From positions 1-20,992 of the forward strand of contig JADRCO010001244.1 of NCBI GenBank assembly GCA_021464525.1: a stretch of DNA of 20,992 nt, given 5' to 3'. Position 1 is the stretch's first letter. Every line of letters begins with the position of its first letter. The DNA comes from Rhizophagus sp. LPA8_4_AMF (Eukaryota > Glomeromycota > Glomeromycetes > Glomerales > Glomeraceae). The translations under genes were made by a program, and so were the position numbers. Under the pieces are notes generated by a model. That model was not told the DNA's origin, did not search any database, and saw only the letters and a program-made list of their open reading frames with translations. Below are positions 11,171 through 20,992 of this stretch, piece after piece.

Positions 11171-11435
11171 TTACATTTCAAATATTAAAGCCCAAATTAT
11201 TATTATTTCGCATAACTTAAAAGATAGCTGTCAAGATAATTAAATAAGTCATACCCCACATTTCAAATATTATATAACTTACCTTTAATGGCAACTTGGT
11301 ATATTTTTTATGTAAGCACGTTGAAATATCTCCGCTTTGAACTTCAAAATACTTTGTTTCTATGATTACATAGAACAATATCTTTGCTATAATACTTTGT
11401 TTCTGTTTTTTTATGTGAATTATAGTAACAAACAT
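11171..11435 (-). CDS. Possible small two-exon gene of 69 codons
   Basis: ATG at 11435 opens 51 codons to a strong GTAAGTT donor at 11282. A 55-nt intron ends in TTGACAG (11228), and 18 more codons follow in phase to TAA at 11173-11171. The product would be short, Ile/Lys-rich and partly hydrophobic, with the more protein-like segment KYFEVQSGDISTCLHKKY before the junction. No family is recognised. In DNA this AT-rich a chance model of this size is quite possible, hence the low confidence. Confidence 0.25.
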
Positions 11436-11781
11436 TTTGGGTAATTTATTATCAACAAAAAAAAATTTTTTTTTACACGTGATACGTCAAATTTATTACA
11501 AGGCTTTTCGGTTTAAGATTTTATTTATGGGGAGAGGGCCTTTGTCCCCAATTCTAATAAATTTACATTCTTTAACCAATCTTACCATTCTTTCTATTTG
11601 CACTTTCCATTTGTGGCTAACCAAATCTTCTTACATCTCTAAGAGAGCAATCTTTTCATTCGCTTTGTTTTATACTTAAAAAGATAATTGTACATTAAAT
11701 CTTTCCTAATGTATTTGTGGAAATTCGTTAAAAGTTTTCCCCGATGAAAGAAAAGTATCGCGCGTCTTTCTGAGGAGAATT

Positions 11782-12577
11782 TTAGACAAGGAAATTAAAC
11801 AGGTTTGTTTGATTGTTTTCCTCGTGTGGTAATGAATTTCCATCAGAGATTGTTTGTGATTCCATATCTGAAGATTGTACCTGAGAAGTAATTAATGGTC
11901 GTGCTTCTGTTACTATTTGGTTCACACATCCCGTGTTCTGAAGCCCAGGAGTACGGATTTTTCTCGAGGTATCTGCGTTGTATATCTTATCAAATAAAGT
12001 TATAAAATTGCATTGTTTCTAAATAAATTAATATAAAATGTTAACCCTTGAATTACTATTTGTAACCCTTTTTTTCGTGAAATCAGAAGTAATCTTTTCA
12101 TTCCAGCTTCAATCACGCAATTCATTGGTTTTGCGTTTTCACGAGTTGGAAACGAGATTGGCTCGATGAGCTGTTTAAAAGATGGTAGTACTGAAAAAAA
12201 AAAGATAATCCTCATACATTTAGCGGAATTTGTATACACTACAAAAAGCAAAGGTACTGTATTATTAAATGTTTAGATCGTGTTCTTATAGTGTGTCCAT
12301 AAAGGGATGGATAATATAAACCATCTTTTAAAATTCTCATTAATTCTATGGCAATTTTCTTACAAATTGTTATTTTTAGAACTATTAGATATCGCGTGAG
12401 AAGTAAAAAAAGCCGTCTGGCGTTTGGGGATAAATAATTGATTTCGCATCCACTTTGATATATGGTATTTTTGTATTGTGAAACGTCGTTATACTGCGGT
12501 TCTAAATGATATTAATAAAACAAGTAAATTCAAAGTCTTTGTTGTCTTACCAAAATTAATTTAGATTCACTTTCCAT
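11782..12577 (-). CDS. Unidentified four-exon gene, about 164 residues
   Basis: Model: 12577-12551 (MESESKLIL, donor GTAAGAC), 12493-12364 (donor GTAAGA), 12190-12057 (acceptor after a T-run plus CAG; donor GTAATT) and 11985-11782 (stop TAA). All phases agree and give 164 residues. The last exon is the most convincing: polar, Ser/Thr/Gln/Asn-rich, with SRKIRTPGLQNTG and a HEENNQTN tail. Exon 3 reads LPSFKQLIEP, FPTRENAKPMNCVIEAG and the basic KRLLLISRKK. In exon 2 a second frame (KIPYIKVD, YPQTPDGFF) is also protein-like but stops soon after a run of seven T, so exon 2 is uncertain and may hide an indel. The gene is divergent from the Nop2-like gene 633 bp away. The basic stretch followed by a polar tail would suit a nuclear protein, but I recognise no domain. 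Confidence 0.45.
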
Positions 12578-12781
12578 ATTTAATATAATAATTGATATAT
12601 CGTGCAAAACACCTTTAAAGCATTGGCAAAATTTGTATATGATCTTCAAAAAAAAGGCAGGAAAGCACTAAGAAAATTATCGATATATTTGTCATCATTT
12701 TCCATTTTTCGAATTAATAAGACTATTTTCGAAACTATATAATTCTAAGTTTCTAATTATTTTTATTGATTGATTGATTTA

Positions 12782-12811
12782 CAAATCATAATTTTCGTAT
12801 TTTATGATTTG
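12782..12811. repeat. Perfect 10-bp inverted repeat, 10-nt loop
   Basis: CAAATCATAA at 12782-12791 and TTATGATTTG at 12802-12811 are exact reverse complements around a 10-nt spacer. It could form a hairpin or be a dimeric factor site in the shared promoter region. In AT-rich DNA it may also be chance. Confidence 0.45.
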
Positions 12812-13076
12812 ATTACTTTAATTTATAATTTATAATCATATTTGTGAAAAATAAATCCTCTGATTTGTAATATCTCTAAAAAGAATAATTATCGTGAAGG
12901 GATTTCCGATATATGATTTGAGATTTAGGGATCGATCGGATTATATACATATCGGCGATTATTGCCCCAAATGTTATTTAACGTAAAAAGCCAATTAAAA
13001 ATATAAGAATGTAATATTAATTAATTTGCATCATTATCATCTTGTCTTATGTAGGAAAGTGAAATACGAAGTATGA

Positions 13077-13082
13077 CACGTG
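13077..13082. promoter_or_regulatory. CACGTG palindrome (E-box-like)
   Basis: The sequence GACACGTGAC surrounds a CACGTG core, the site class bound by bHLH factors. It lies in the Nop2-like upstream region. Function is inferred from position alone. Confidence 0.25.
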
Positions 13083-13210
13083 ACAACAAGAACCAGGATT
13101 TATGTAGTACGATTTCTAAATAAAGGTGCCGCCACGGGATGATTTTTATACTAATTTTGATTTGTACATCTCATCTGATTTTTTTTATTCCGTCTAAATT
13201 ATTTTTTCTC

Positions 13211-14993
13211 ATGGAACAATTTGTTTTGCCAGATAATCAATTACTTGGTAAAGAACAAGCTGAAACAGAAGAGTTACCAGTTATTTCGCAACGAATTCAA
13301 GATATAATAGAAGTGCTTAATAATTTTAAAGAGCTAGGAGATCATGAAAGGTGATTTCATATTTCGTAAAACGTTTTTTTGCTTTTTCACTTTGATTTTA
13401 AATTATATTGATGTTAGCATTTTCGTGAATTTTTCAGAGGAAGATCTGCTTATGTCGAACAACTTATTAAAGATATGGCAGTATACTATGGATATTCGGA
13501 GTTTTTGCTAGAAAAACTTTTTAATTTATTTTCTGTTTCTGAGGTTTAAAATTTTCCCTACGTTTATTTTTTATTTTATTTTATTTTTTAAAAAAAAGTT
13601 AAAATGCCATCACCTAATTCTAATGAATAGATTCAACATTTCTTAGGCTTTGGAATTTTTTGAAGCAAACGAAGTTCCAAGGCCAGTCACAATTCGAACA
13701 AATACATTGCGAACACGTCGTAGGGATTTAGCCCAAGTATTTAAATTAACTTATCTTTTTAATGTTTGTTTTTGATTAAATATTTAGCATTTTATATTTA
13801 TTAAAATAGGCTTTAATAAATCGTGGAGTAAATTTGGAACCAATTGGAAAATGGACGAAGGTCGGATTAACAATATTTGATTCAAACGTTCCAATAGGCA
13901 TGTTTATTTTTAATTTTTGTATGATTAAGCCAAAATATATGTGATATCAATTAATATTATCCGTTATTTTAGGAGCTACACCAGAATATCTTGCTGGCCA
14001 TTACATATTACAGTCTGCGTCATCTTTTTTACCCGTTATGGCATTGGCGCCTCAAGAAAATGAAAAGATATTAGACATGGCATCTGCGCCTGGTGGAAAG
14101 TCCACATATATTGCAGCATTAATGAAAAATACTGGTATAATATTTGCTAATGATTCAAATAAAGAGAGGACTAAAGGTCTTGTATCCAATATACATCGAT
14201 TAGGTATTAAAAATACCGTAGTTTGCAACTATGATGGACGCGAGTTTCCTACTGTACTTGGAGGATTTGATAGGGTTCTTTTGGATGCTCCTTGCAGTGG
14301 AACTGGCGTTATATCAAAAGATCCATCTGTCAAAATAAATAAGGTAAAAATATTTATATAACTTTGCTTTAGTTTGCAACATCAAAAAATAATAATTTTC
14401 AAACTCCATTTTTTAAAATAATTAATAATAAACTAAGACCGAGAAAGATTTTATTTTATTACCTCATTTACAAAAAGAACTTCTTTTATCGGCTATTGAC
14501 TCTGTAGATGCCAAATCGTCTAAAGGGGGATATATCATATATTCAACTTGTTCAGTAACTGTTGAAGAAAATGAAGTTGTTGTAAACTATGCTTTAAAGA
14601 AACGACCAAATGTAAAATTAGTGCCAACTGGATTGGATTTTGGAAGAGAAGGGTTTACAAAGTACGTAATTTGAATATTGAATTAAAAAAAATGGTTCTT
14701 TTTTTTAATTATATACACATTATATTATATATTCGACTTAGTTATAGAGGCAAGGTTTTCCATCCTTCACTGAAATTAACAAGAAGATTCTATCCTCACG
14801 TTCATAATATGGATGGATTTTTTGTTTCAAAGTTTAAAAAATTTTCAAACAAGTATGAACTGAAAAGAAAGAATGATGATAAAGATCATAAAGGTATGAT
14901 TAGATTAAATTTAAATATATTGTTTCAAAATAATGTTTACTAAAATATTTGTTAAATTTATTTTTAGTTTCAAAAACTAAAATCGACAAGTAA
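13211..14993 (+). CDS. NOP2: Nop2/NSUN1-like rRNA cytosine-5 methyltransferase
   Basis: Nop2 makes m5C in large-subunit rRNA and is needed for 60S assembly in the nucleolus. Exons: 13211-13350, 13438-13543, 13647-13736, 13810-13897, 13973-14343, 14438-14661, 14742-14893 and 14968-14993. Phases agree throughout, giving 398 residues. Visible features: [19 protein letters not shown] (94-112), typical of Nop2; [16 protein letters not shown] motif DMASAPGGK (176-184); DAPCSGTG with Cys249; YSTCSV with the catalytic-type Cys303; [14 protein letters not shown]; a lysine-rich tail. All catalytic motifs are intact. The protein lacks the roughly 200-residue acidic/basic N-terminal part of yeast Nop2 (about 618 residues). 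Translation could begin 24 codons earlier at 13139, but that adds an implausible hydrophobic segment. Missing distant 5' exons, or a true short form, remain possible. Confidence 0.93.
13898..13972 (+). other. GC-AG intron in the Nop2-like gene
   Basis: The conserved reading [12 protein letters not shown] is kept only if the exon ends at 13897 and the intron starts with GCATGT and ends with TTTTAG at 13972. No GT donor nearby preserves the frame. GC-AG is the known minor variant of U2-type introns and usually follows an AG exon end, as here (ATAG before GCATGT). Confidence 0.85.
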
Positions 14994-16254
14994 TCAAGTG
15001 AGTTAATATTAATCTTTAATTCATGGAAATTTCGGTTTAATTCATAAAATTACATTTGAATGTATTTTAAGCAATTTAACACTTTAAAATTACCAGTTTA
15101 GCTGAAAAAATTAAATATCTACAAATTATTAATTAATAAATTATAACCAAATATTTTGGGATAGATAAATTCGCTAATTGATATTTGCTATTAATATTTA
15201 TTTCTATAATATAATAGATAATTAATTATTAATTTATATAGAATTAATAATTTTTTAAATTAATAAATGGCTTTAGTGGCTTTCAAATTACTAAAGTATA
15301 ATATTTTAATTAATTAATATTATAATTAAAAAGTAATCTCATTAAATTTACATATAAATAAGGCTGTTTAAATATATATATTATAACAAAAGTAAATTTA
15401 CTGACAATTACCAGTATTTTAATATTATTATTCTTCTTTTTCTTATAGGAATTGCTAAGATGAATTATATAAACTGAACTTTAAATAAAAGATAAAAAGG
15501 AATATTTCTTTATTATTTTTTTAGTAATGATTTTTTTTAATGCTACTTTTTTCTTTTTAAAGTTTTATTTTTAATTTTTAATAATGTTTTCAATAATATT
15601 TTTTTTTTTTATAAAAATTGCTTAATAGCTAATATAGGACTTCTGAATATGGTGATATCATATAAAATAATGTCTCTATAATAATTGATGTAATATTTAC
15701 TAAGTTTACTAGTAATAAAATGGTAAAAATATACAGTTATATATTATAAAGTATATAGACAGTTATTTAATATGATATTTTCATATTCAAAGATCCTGCT
15801 AGTATATATTAAATTTTATTAAAATGTTAGATTAGTAATACTAAAACTATGCAAATGTTTTGGTAAATTTTGGCAATTTGGTAGTTTCAGCAATTAATAT
15901 TATTTTTTTAAATTTGAAAATATTATTAATATTACTTTTTATTTTTCTTTAAAAATACTACTTGAACTTTAAGAATTTTAACATTAGCAAACTTTTTCGT
16001 TTCAGATCTATGGCGATCTGTGATTTTAGCAAATTGCCACTTTTTTTATGCAATTTTGATAAAAATCTGCACAATATTGCAGATGTAGGTTTTTCTGTTT
16101 TGTTAATGACTTTTTATATAAAAATCTGCGATAACTTCTGATTTTGGAGATTGTTGAATATTTTTTGCATAAAAATCTTTAGAGATCTTTATTTTGTTTG
16201 AGTTAGCGAGAAGTTAAGGACCCCCAAACATCTCATATATAACTCACATAGGAC

Positions 16255-16380
16255 TTTTCGCAAATTTAGCCAAAATTAACAAAATGTCATAAATAAGTTT
16301 TCGCAAATTTGGCCAAATTTAGCCTAATGTCATACTTTGAATTTTCGCAAATTGGGTCATTTTACAAAGTCATCATATAT
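16255..16380 (+). repeat. Three imperfect tandem repeats of about 43 bp
   Basis: Units begin with TTTTCGCAAATT at 16255, 16298 and 16342 (spacing 43 and 44). Each continues with a GCCAAA-like or GGTCAT-like segment and a later ATGTCAT or AGTCATCAT. Divergence rises along the array, so this looks like an old small tandem array. Confidence 0.6.
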
Positions 16381-16908
16381 TTTTGAACAAATTGATCCTA
16401 TTTTTGGTATAATATGTGAAAATTTTTTTTATTAATTTAATATATGTAAAAATGCAATAAAACTATTAGACACGTAAAAACACGTTAAATATATAACAAT
16501 AAAGTTGTTTTTATTAAATAATATCATTACCTTAATGCAAATTAATTATAACAGTAAAATCATAATAATCTATGTGTTGTGTAATTTTAATTTCAGAGAT
16601 GCATAAGACGCATCACATTTTTTCACATTTTGCATATGTATTCTGCATATACGTCTGTGTAAAGTAAAAAATTATATAATAAATCAAATTTCTTAAGGGT
16701 AGGTGGTTGGAGGTAAAAGGTAGAATTAATTAAAGTATTTTTTTTTAAAAAAAAAAATTCTTTTACAATAAAAGTTTTACACCAATTGATTAATTTTAAG
16801 CTTTATTTATATAGAAAATTTTTTAAAAATTTTATAAAGTCTTATTCTAAATTTTAGTAAATTACATATAAATTTGGATAGTGATGCCTGTCTAAATTAT
16901 TTTTGCAA

Positions 16909-16994
16909 TGACTAAATATTTCGTTAAATTTTGTATTTGACTAAATATTTAACTAAATCTAAATTAATGACTAAATTCCTAGTAATGACTAAAT
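16909..16994 (+). repeat. Cluster of four TGACTAAAT motifs
   Basis: Exact copies lie at 16909-16917, 16938-16946, 16968-16976 and 16986-16994, with a shorter ACTAAAT at about 16952. Spacing is irregular (29, 30, 18). The same nonamer is doubled at 1013-1030. This is a degenerate tandem repeat or a cluster of AP-1-like (TGACTAA) sites. Confidence 0.5.
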
Positions 16995-17449
16995 TTTATT
17001 TATATATTTTTTTTTTTAATTTTGCAGTGCATTTACCAATTAATCAGTACAGGTAAACGTAAACTAATACATATAATAAAAATAAAAATAAAGCTCTACT
17101 GATCTAAAAATTAGTAAACCATCTGTCATCTATATATAGATCCCATCTGTGCACTGTCGATTAGCTTGTTATCCTGCACAAGTAAATCATGTGGTAAAAC
17201 AGATTATCTTAGATATATCATCCTTACGATCTATAGAAGGTGGCTAAAGGACCAACTACGCTACTAAATTATATGATCTTTCCTAATTCTATTTTTTAAT
17301 TTTATAGATTTTTACGTATGATTAATACCTTTACAAAGGAGGCTGGTAAGGTAATCTATACATCTTTTCATGCATGAACACAAAATCTCTTTCAAATCTT
17401 GATTAGGATTGACTAAAGTTGAGCCATCTGTGAGGATGTGCGAATTGTT

Positions 17450-17950
17450 AAAAATATTAAGCGAAAGAATCTTTTTGATGCAGCTTTCATTGTTTTTGTT
17501 ATATGGAGATTTTGTTTAATTATCATCAATCTTTCACAACAGGGTTTTCAAATATGGGTTTTAAAGCCTCTATGAAAGCTTTTAATTATTTTGCGCGCTA
17601 ATGAACCTACTAATTTTTGAGAAGTCAATTTTTGCAAATTATTAAAAATGGGTTTTGAAATTAAACCTTTGATTAATTCTACACGATTCCTTTGTTTAAA
17701 CAACGGAAAAGCTGTATCCTTATATTCAAATATGGTAGTTTCCAATTTATTGTGCGTAAAGAAGCATTTACTACCATTATGCTTCCTAATAAAATTATCA
17801 ATTTTCTCTGTGACTTCTTGTTCAATCTGCATAAACCCTTCTTTATGAACGTGACATGTCAACAAATGTGTTAAATCTTCATTTTCCATTTAACAAGAAG
17901 GGCAAGGAACATTATTATACAGGTTAGAGCATTTTCTAAGATTATCAATC
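17450..17950 (-). pseudogene. LINE C-terminal region, broken
   Basis: The open piece 17889-17548 starts with MENEDLTHLLTCH, preceded in frame by a stop and VPCPSC. The C-x-x-C and H/C spacing suggests a decayed zinc-binding knuckle. It then runs through a helical, Lys-rich stretch (FNNLQKLTSQKLVGSLARK) and after HI meets a stop followed by KPCCERLM. This is the tail beyond RNase H, where the recognisable element ends. Confidence 0.6.
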
Positions 17951-18279
17951 GTCAGTAATAAATTATTGGAGACTTTGACGAAACTGTTCAATTCATTATT
18001 GATAGCAAAAGTTCTACAAGAACCGTGCAAAACACTTTTGATGTGTTTTCATTTTACATCCCATTTCCAATCAAACAGATTATTATAATTATCAAAATGC
18101 GCTCCCCAATTTTTATTGAATGACCATCAAACCTCTTCCAATACATCAGATACCATTGTGGTAAATTTCCTTATATTCCTATCTATTTCTATACTATTCC
18201 ATAAGGGTAAGTATCTAAGACTACTTATATTACTTCCTAAATTTATAATATTAATTAATTTATCTATGTTATTTCTCGC

Positions 18280-18831
18280 TAACGAACCCCCAGTTTTTGC
18301 TATTAAATCCGCTGTGTCATTTCATCTACATCCTGAATGTCCTTTGACCTTACATATCATAAAATTTAACTTCTTTGATTCTATCAAGTTCCAAATAGTG
18401 TGGAGGATGAAATTATTTTGTTACTTAAAAAAATGCCATCCCAATCGATTAGAGAGGTGCTTCATAAACAATATACTATCAATTACCGATTGGCTATCTG
18501 TGAAAACATTAAGCGAACTGTAGGAAGGAGTAGCCAAAATTGCCGTAAAGATAGCTATTAGTTCAGGATGAGTCGACGAGAAATGAAACTTGACTCCACA
18601 TGTGAAACTAATGTTCTGATGTTAAACTATCCACCCAGAACCCATAATAACACATCCATTTCTATCCAGATTAATTTTATCTAAGGAGCCATCTGTGTAT
18701 ATATTAAAGGTGTTAGTGGGAATCTGATTTAACATATTCGTGATTGATAATAATTCATTGAATAATGTTGGTGATAAAATATATTTCCAAATTATCAAAA
18801 CATCTAGACTCTTAATATTGAGGTCCATCAA
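18280..18831 (-). pseudogene. LINE RNase H domain, broken
   Basis: Contains NIYTDGSL (first catalytic Asp near 18693), a GSGWIV strand, HPELIAIFTAIL with the catalytic Glu near 18560, VFTDSQSVID with the second Asp near 18495, and KVKGHSG near 18340 followed by NDTADLIAKTG. The order matches RNase HI. Several stops and frame changes separate the motifs, so it is not functional. Confidence 0.8.
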
Positions 18832-19362
18832 TTCACATTTCTTACTTCAATCAATAGACGAAATAATAGCTTTCTGCTTAATTAGGTCAATTAGTGTAAT
18901 GAGTCGATAGTAATTATCCCTTATGAGTATAGCCAGAGTCTCGACTTTAATGACAGCCACTTTGTAATAATGTCCTCGTTTCACACAAGAAGAGTGTAAA
19001 TTATCAATAGTTGCGTTGTTACGACATCCAGAACATTTTGATAACGTATTTGTGGATTCGTCTCTGATCTAATGAACGTAAGTAAAATTAGTTAAAGAAG
19101 ATTTTTTGATAATTTTACCAATATTGCTATCACCACTATTATCAATGATGATCCATTCTTTATGACGTTTGTTCATGAAAAGTTTTTGAGCCAATATTTT
19201 TGATGTGCTCCATGTAATTGAACTTGCTAGTGGAGAGGTTATACTGCGATTTTGTGAGTTTTGGGTAATCGTTAATTATTCTAAAATCTGATAAAACAGC
19301 AGGATTTTGCCTTTTAAGGAAAAGCCGAGTATATTTTTCAATTGTTTTCATGATAATAATTA

Positions 19363-20161
19363 TTATCCATTCGCATGCGTACATTGAGAAAAACAAATTA
19401 TTCCTAGATAATTAGTATGATGAGCATAGTAATTTGAGATTGCTTTGTTACGTATATCTACTGAAAGCAGGTCTGAAAAAGCATAAGTATGAGGAGCAGA
19501 AAGTATATCCCTAATTGATAGCCTAGCAAGTTCAATGTTCTCAATTCCAAAATCTGATCTAATATGCACGAAATTAAAAAGTTGATCTTTCATCTCTCTT
19601 AATATTTCAAAATTAGTTATTCTTTAATTTCGTTCAAATTATATTTGTTGGGACTCCAGAAATTATACAATCTGTAAGTCCTAAACATAATTGTGTTTTT
19701 CGTAATATAATTCATGTTGAAATACTGTCCCAATCATTGGAATTGATTCTAATTATAAATTCAGCATATTGTGCAGATCCTAGATGCTGATGTAAAGAAA
19801 CAAATCCTACTATCTCTTTGTGTGTAAAAATATTATTATTGGCTGTAGATATAATAGTCATTTTGTTCTTGAGCAACTTTAAAATAGGATTACGTAATAA
19901 TTTGCATTGTTGTTCACTGATAAAAGTGGTTTTAGCCCAATATTCAATCTGTGCCAATAAAACCTTATTGTTTATATAGACTAGTTGCACTGTCGTAATC
20001 TTTTTATGTCTAAGTATGTTACAAATTGCCGTAACCTTATTTTTGATATATCTTAAAATGTGATTATTACCAGCTTTTGTACGAAAAAAAATTTTCAGGT
20101 AACGTGTGTCCTTAGTAGGATGATTGCATTTGACTAGAGAGCAGTCAGTACCTATAAACAC
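19363..20161 (-). pseudogene. LINE connecting region between RT and RNase H
   Basis: Two open pieces, 20161-19712 and 19593-19363, carry the linker typical of this LINE type: a stretch around VYINNKVLLAQIEYWAK, then LRNPILKLLKNKM. The second piece contains IRSDFGIENIELARLSIRD and is followed by decayed sequence. The pieces are in separate frames. Assignment rests on order and general resemblance to LINE ORF2 linkers. Confidence 0.65.
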
Positions 20162-20199
20162 TTAAGCTGGTTTGGATTTAGAAGTGTTTCATACTAAAA

Positions 20200-20923
20200 G
20201 TTCAGATTTATCTCCATTAATCTTTATATCATTTAGCTTGTAAAAAGAATCTGATATAGTAATAATACGATCCATTTCTGTACCATTCTTTGCAATTCAT
20301 GCTGTGTCATCAGTAAAGGTAGTGCATGAGATCTTCAATTTATGCTGATCTTTCTTAGTGTCAAAATTCATAGCTAAAGACCATTTATCATACAAAATGT
20401 ACCTCAAAGAATAATCTTAATTGATACGTGTCAATAAAGGATCATAGAAAATTTACTAAATAAGCGGTAAAATTGTTTCTTCTTTCTCCTGCTATGAACC
20501 TCTTAGAAATATCATGAGCTGTGATAACCCTAAGTTTTCTGTTGTTAAATAAATTAATTATAAATGAAATTAATTGAGGAGGGTATTTAATTTTTAATAA
20601 AGCTTTTGTAAGAAGCGTCATCCCAACAGAATCAAAAGCTTTTGCCATATCCTGTAGGCGAATCCATAATTCATTATCATTCTCCTGAGCGTCTGTTATA
20701 ATATTATTGATTACTTGTATTGGTGTATTTGTAGAACCATCTGGAAGGCCAGTAAAGTTGGGACCTTTTAAAATATTATGCTTTAACATTATAGTATTCA
20801 GTCGCTTGTTGATGATCTTAACATAAACCTTTCACAAGTACTCTAATAATAATATTGGTCTCGTATTATTTAGCCTATATTGCCAATCTTTTGGTTTTGA
20901 TATAGGGAATATCTGTGAGGTAT
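20200..20923 (-). pseudogene. LINE reverse transcriptase domain, broken
   Basis: Starts with [20 protein letters not shown], the usual N-terminal RT motif. It goes on through LPDGSTNTPIQ and the motif A segment LQDMAKAFDSV (Asp of motif A near 20633). Motif C, normally ADD, reads TDDT near 20301-20317, so one position of the active-site box is altered. At least one stop lies between the first motif and LPDGST, and further breaks follow motif A. The open part 20789-20442 is the longest remaining piece. Confidence 0.85.
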
Positions 20924-20925
20924 TT

Positions 20926-20992
20926 TATTTATATTTAAATTATTAATTATACTATTAAAATTATATAATTTTATTATTTATCTTTATTTTTT
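20926..20992. other. AT-only flank upstream of the truncated LINE
   Basis: Almost pure A/T sequence with stops in all frames. It marks the probable 5' breakpoint of the LINE copy; the window ends before any further feature. Confidence 0.5.

Larger units (their letters stand above)
12578..13210. promoter_or_regulatory. Divergent intergenic promoter region
   Basis: 633 bp separate the start of the unidentified minus-strand gene from that of the Nop2-like gene. It contains a perfect 10-bp inverted repeat (12782-12811) and an E-box-like CACGTG at 13077-13082, about 130 bp upstream of the Nop2-like ATG. No Asp/Glu/Lys-rich exon that could supply the missing Nop2 N-terminus was found on the plus strand here. 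Confidence 0.45.
14994..17440. other. AT-rich intergenic region with small repeats
   Basis: About 2.4 kb with no supported gene on either strand; stops are frequent in all frames. An AATAAA at about 15484 could be a distal polyadenylation signal for the Nop2-like gene. 15297-15330 is a nearly palindromic TTAATTAA-centred stretch. The region around 16010-16200 repeats the phrase ATAAAAATCT at least three times, and two better repeat clusters are listed separately. Confidence 0.6.
17450..20925 (-). mobile_element. 5'-truncated, decayed LINE (RT plus RNase H)
   Basis: A non-LTR retrotransposon copy on the minus strand. From its 5' side it has reverse transcriptase (about 20923-20200), a connecting region (20161-19363), RNase H (about 18831-18280) and a C-terminal domain (about 17950-17450). 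The coding sense is interrupted by many stops and frame changes throughout, so the copy is inactive. Upstream of about 20925 the sequence becomes plain AT-rich DNA although the RT domain has only just begun; this fits the 5' truncation usual for target-primed reverse transcription. No endonuclease domain or 5' ORF is present in the window. The 3' boundary and target-site duplications could not be fixed. The architecture, RT followed by C-terminal RNase H, resembles LINE families that are abundant in Rhizophagus-type genomes (from memory, not searched). Confidence 0.85.

Noticed and set aside
11437-11679. Plus-strand 80-codon frame
   Set aside because: Hydrophobic, T-rich composition with no motif; partly opposes the possible small gene but gains no splice support.
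13139-13210. 24-residue hydrophobic N-terminal extension of the Nop2-like protein
   Set aside because: A signal-peptide-like start does not fit a nucleolar enzyme and the composition reflects a T-rich leader.
17450-20925. LTR or virus-like origin for the RT region
   Set aside because: RT followed by RNase H and a Cys-rich tail, with no protease, integrase, capsid or terminal repeats, fits a LINE.
1-20992. tRNA, rRNA or CRISPR features
   Set aside because: The GGTTCGAA at about 6187 falls inside a methyltransferase exon without a tRNA fold. No rRNA-like sequence or spaced direct-repeat array was seen.

Overview
The window looks like nuclear DNA of a very AT-rich, intron-dense fungus. Short GT-AG introns (about 50 to 240 nt), long poly-A/poly-T tracts and a decayed LINE of the RT plus C-terminal RNase H type suggest an arbuscular mycorrhizal (Glomeromycotina, Rhizophagus-like) genome. 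That placement is an inference; no marker gene fixes the species.

Layout. 1-3380 is AT-rich DNA without a recognisable gene. A 69-bp tandem duplication lies at 3458-3566. The centre of interest is 3827-8611 on the minus strand: separate open frames join, with matching phases at all six introns, into one seven-exon gene of about 1238 codons. It encodes a protein of the bacterial Eco57I/TaqI-like N6-adenine DNA methyltransferase class (motif I, NPPY, TaqI-like target-recognition domain) with a nuclear-localisation-like basic N-terminus. An unidentified gene (about 8707-9351, plus strand) lies head to head with it, less than 100 bp away, and has an apparent poly-T frame break.

9360-11160 holds one convincing exon of an unidentified minus-strand gene (9940-10053, with a likely last exon at 9780-9802). 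A possible small two-exon gene lies at 11171-11435. A four-exon unidentified minus-strand gene (11782-12577) is divergent from an eight-exon plus-strand gene (13211-14993). The latter encodes the catalytic part of Nop2/NSUN1, the rRNA cytosine-5 methyltransferase, and has one GC-AG intron and an unusually short N-terminus. 15000-17440 is AT-rich intergenic DNA with small repeats. 17450-20925 is a 5'-truncated, multiply broken LINE on the minus strand (reverse transcriptase, connecting region, RNase H, C-terminal domain).

The two recognisable genes are both SAM-dependent nucleic-acid methyltransferases, one for DNA (predicted) and one for rRNA. Nothing in the sequence says that they work together. 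All exon models were built by reading splice sites and frames by eye, without transcripts or searches.
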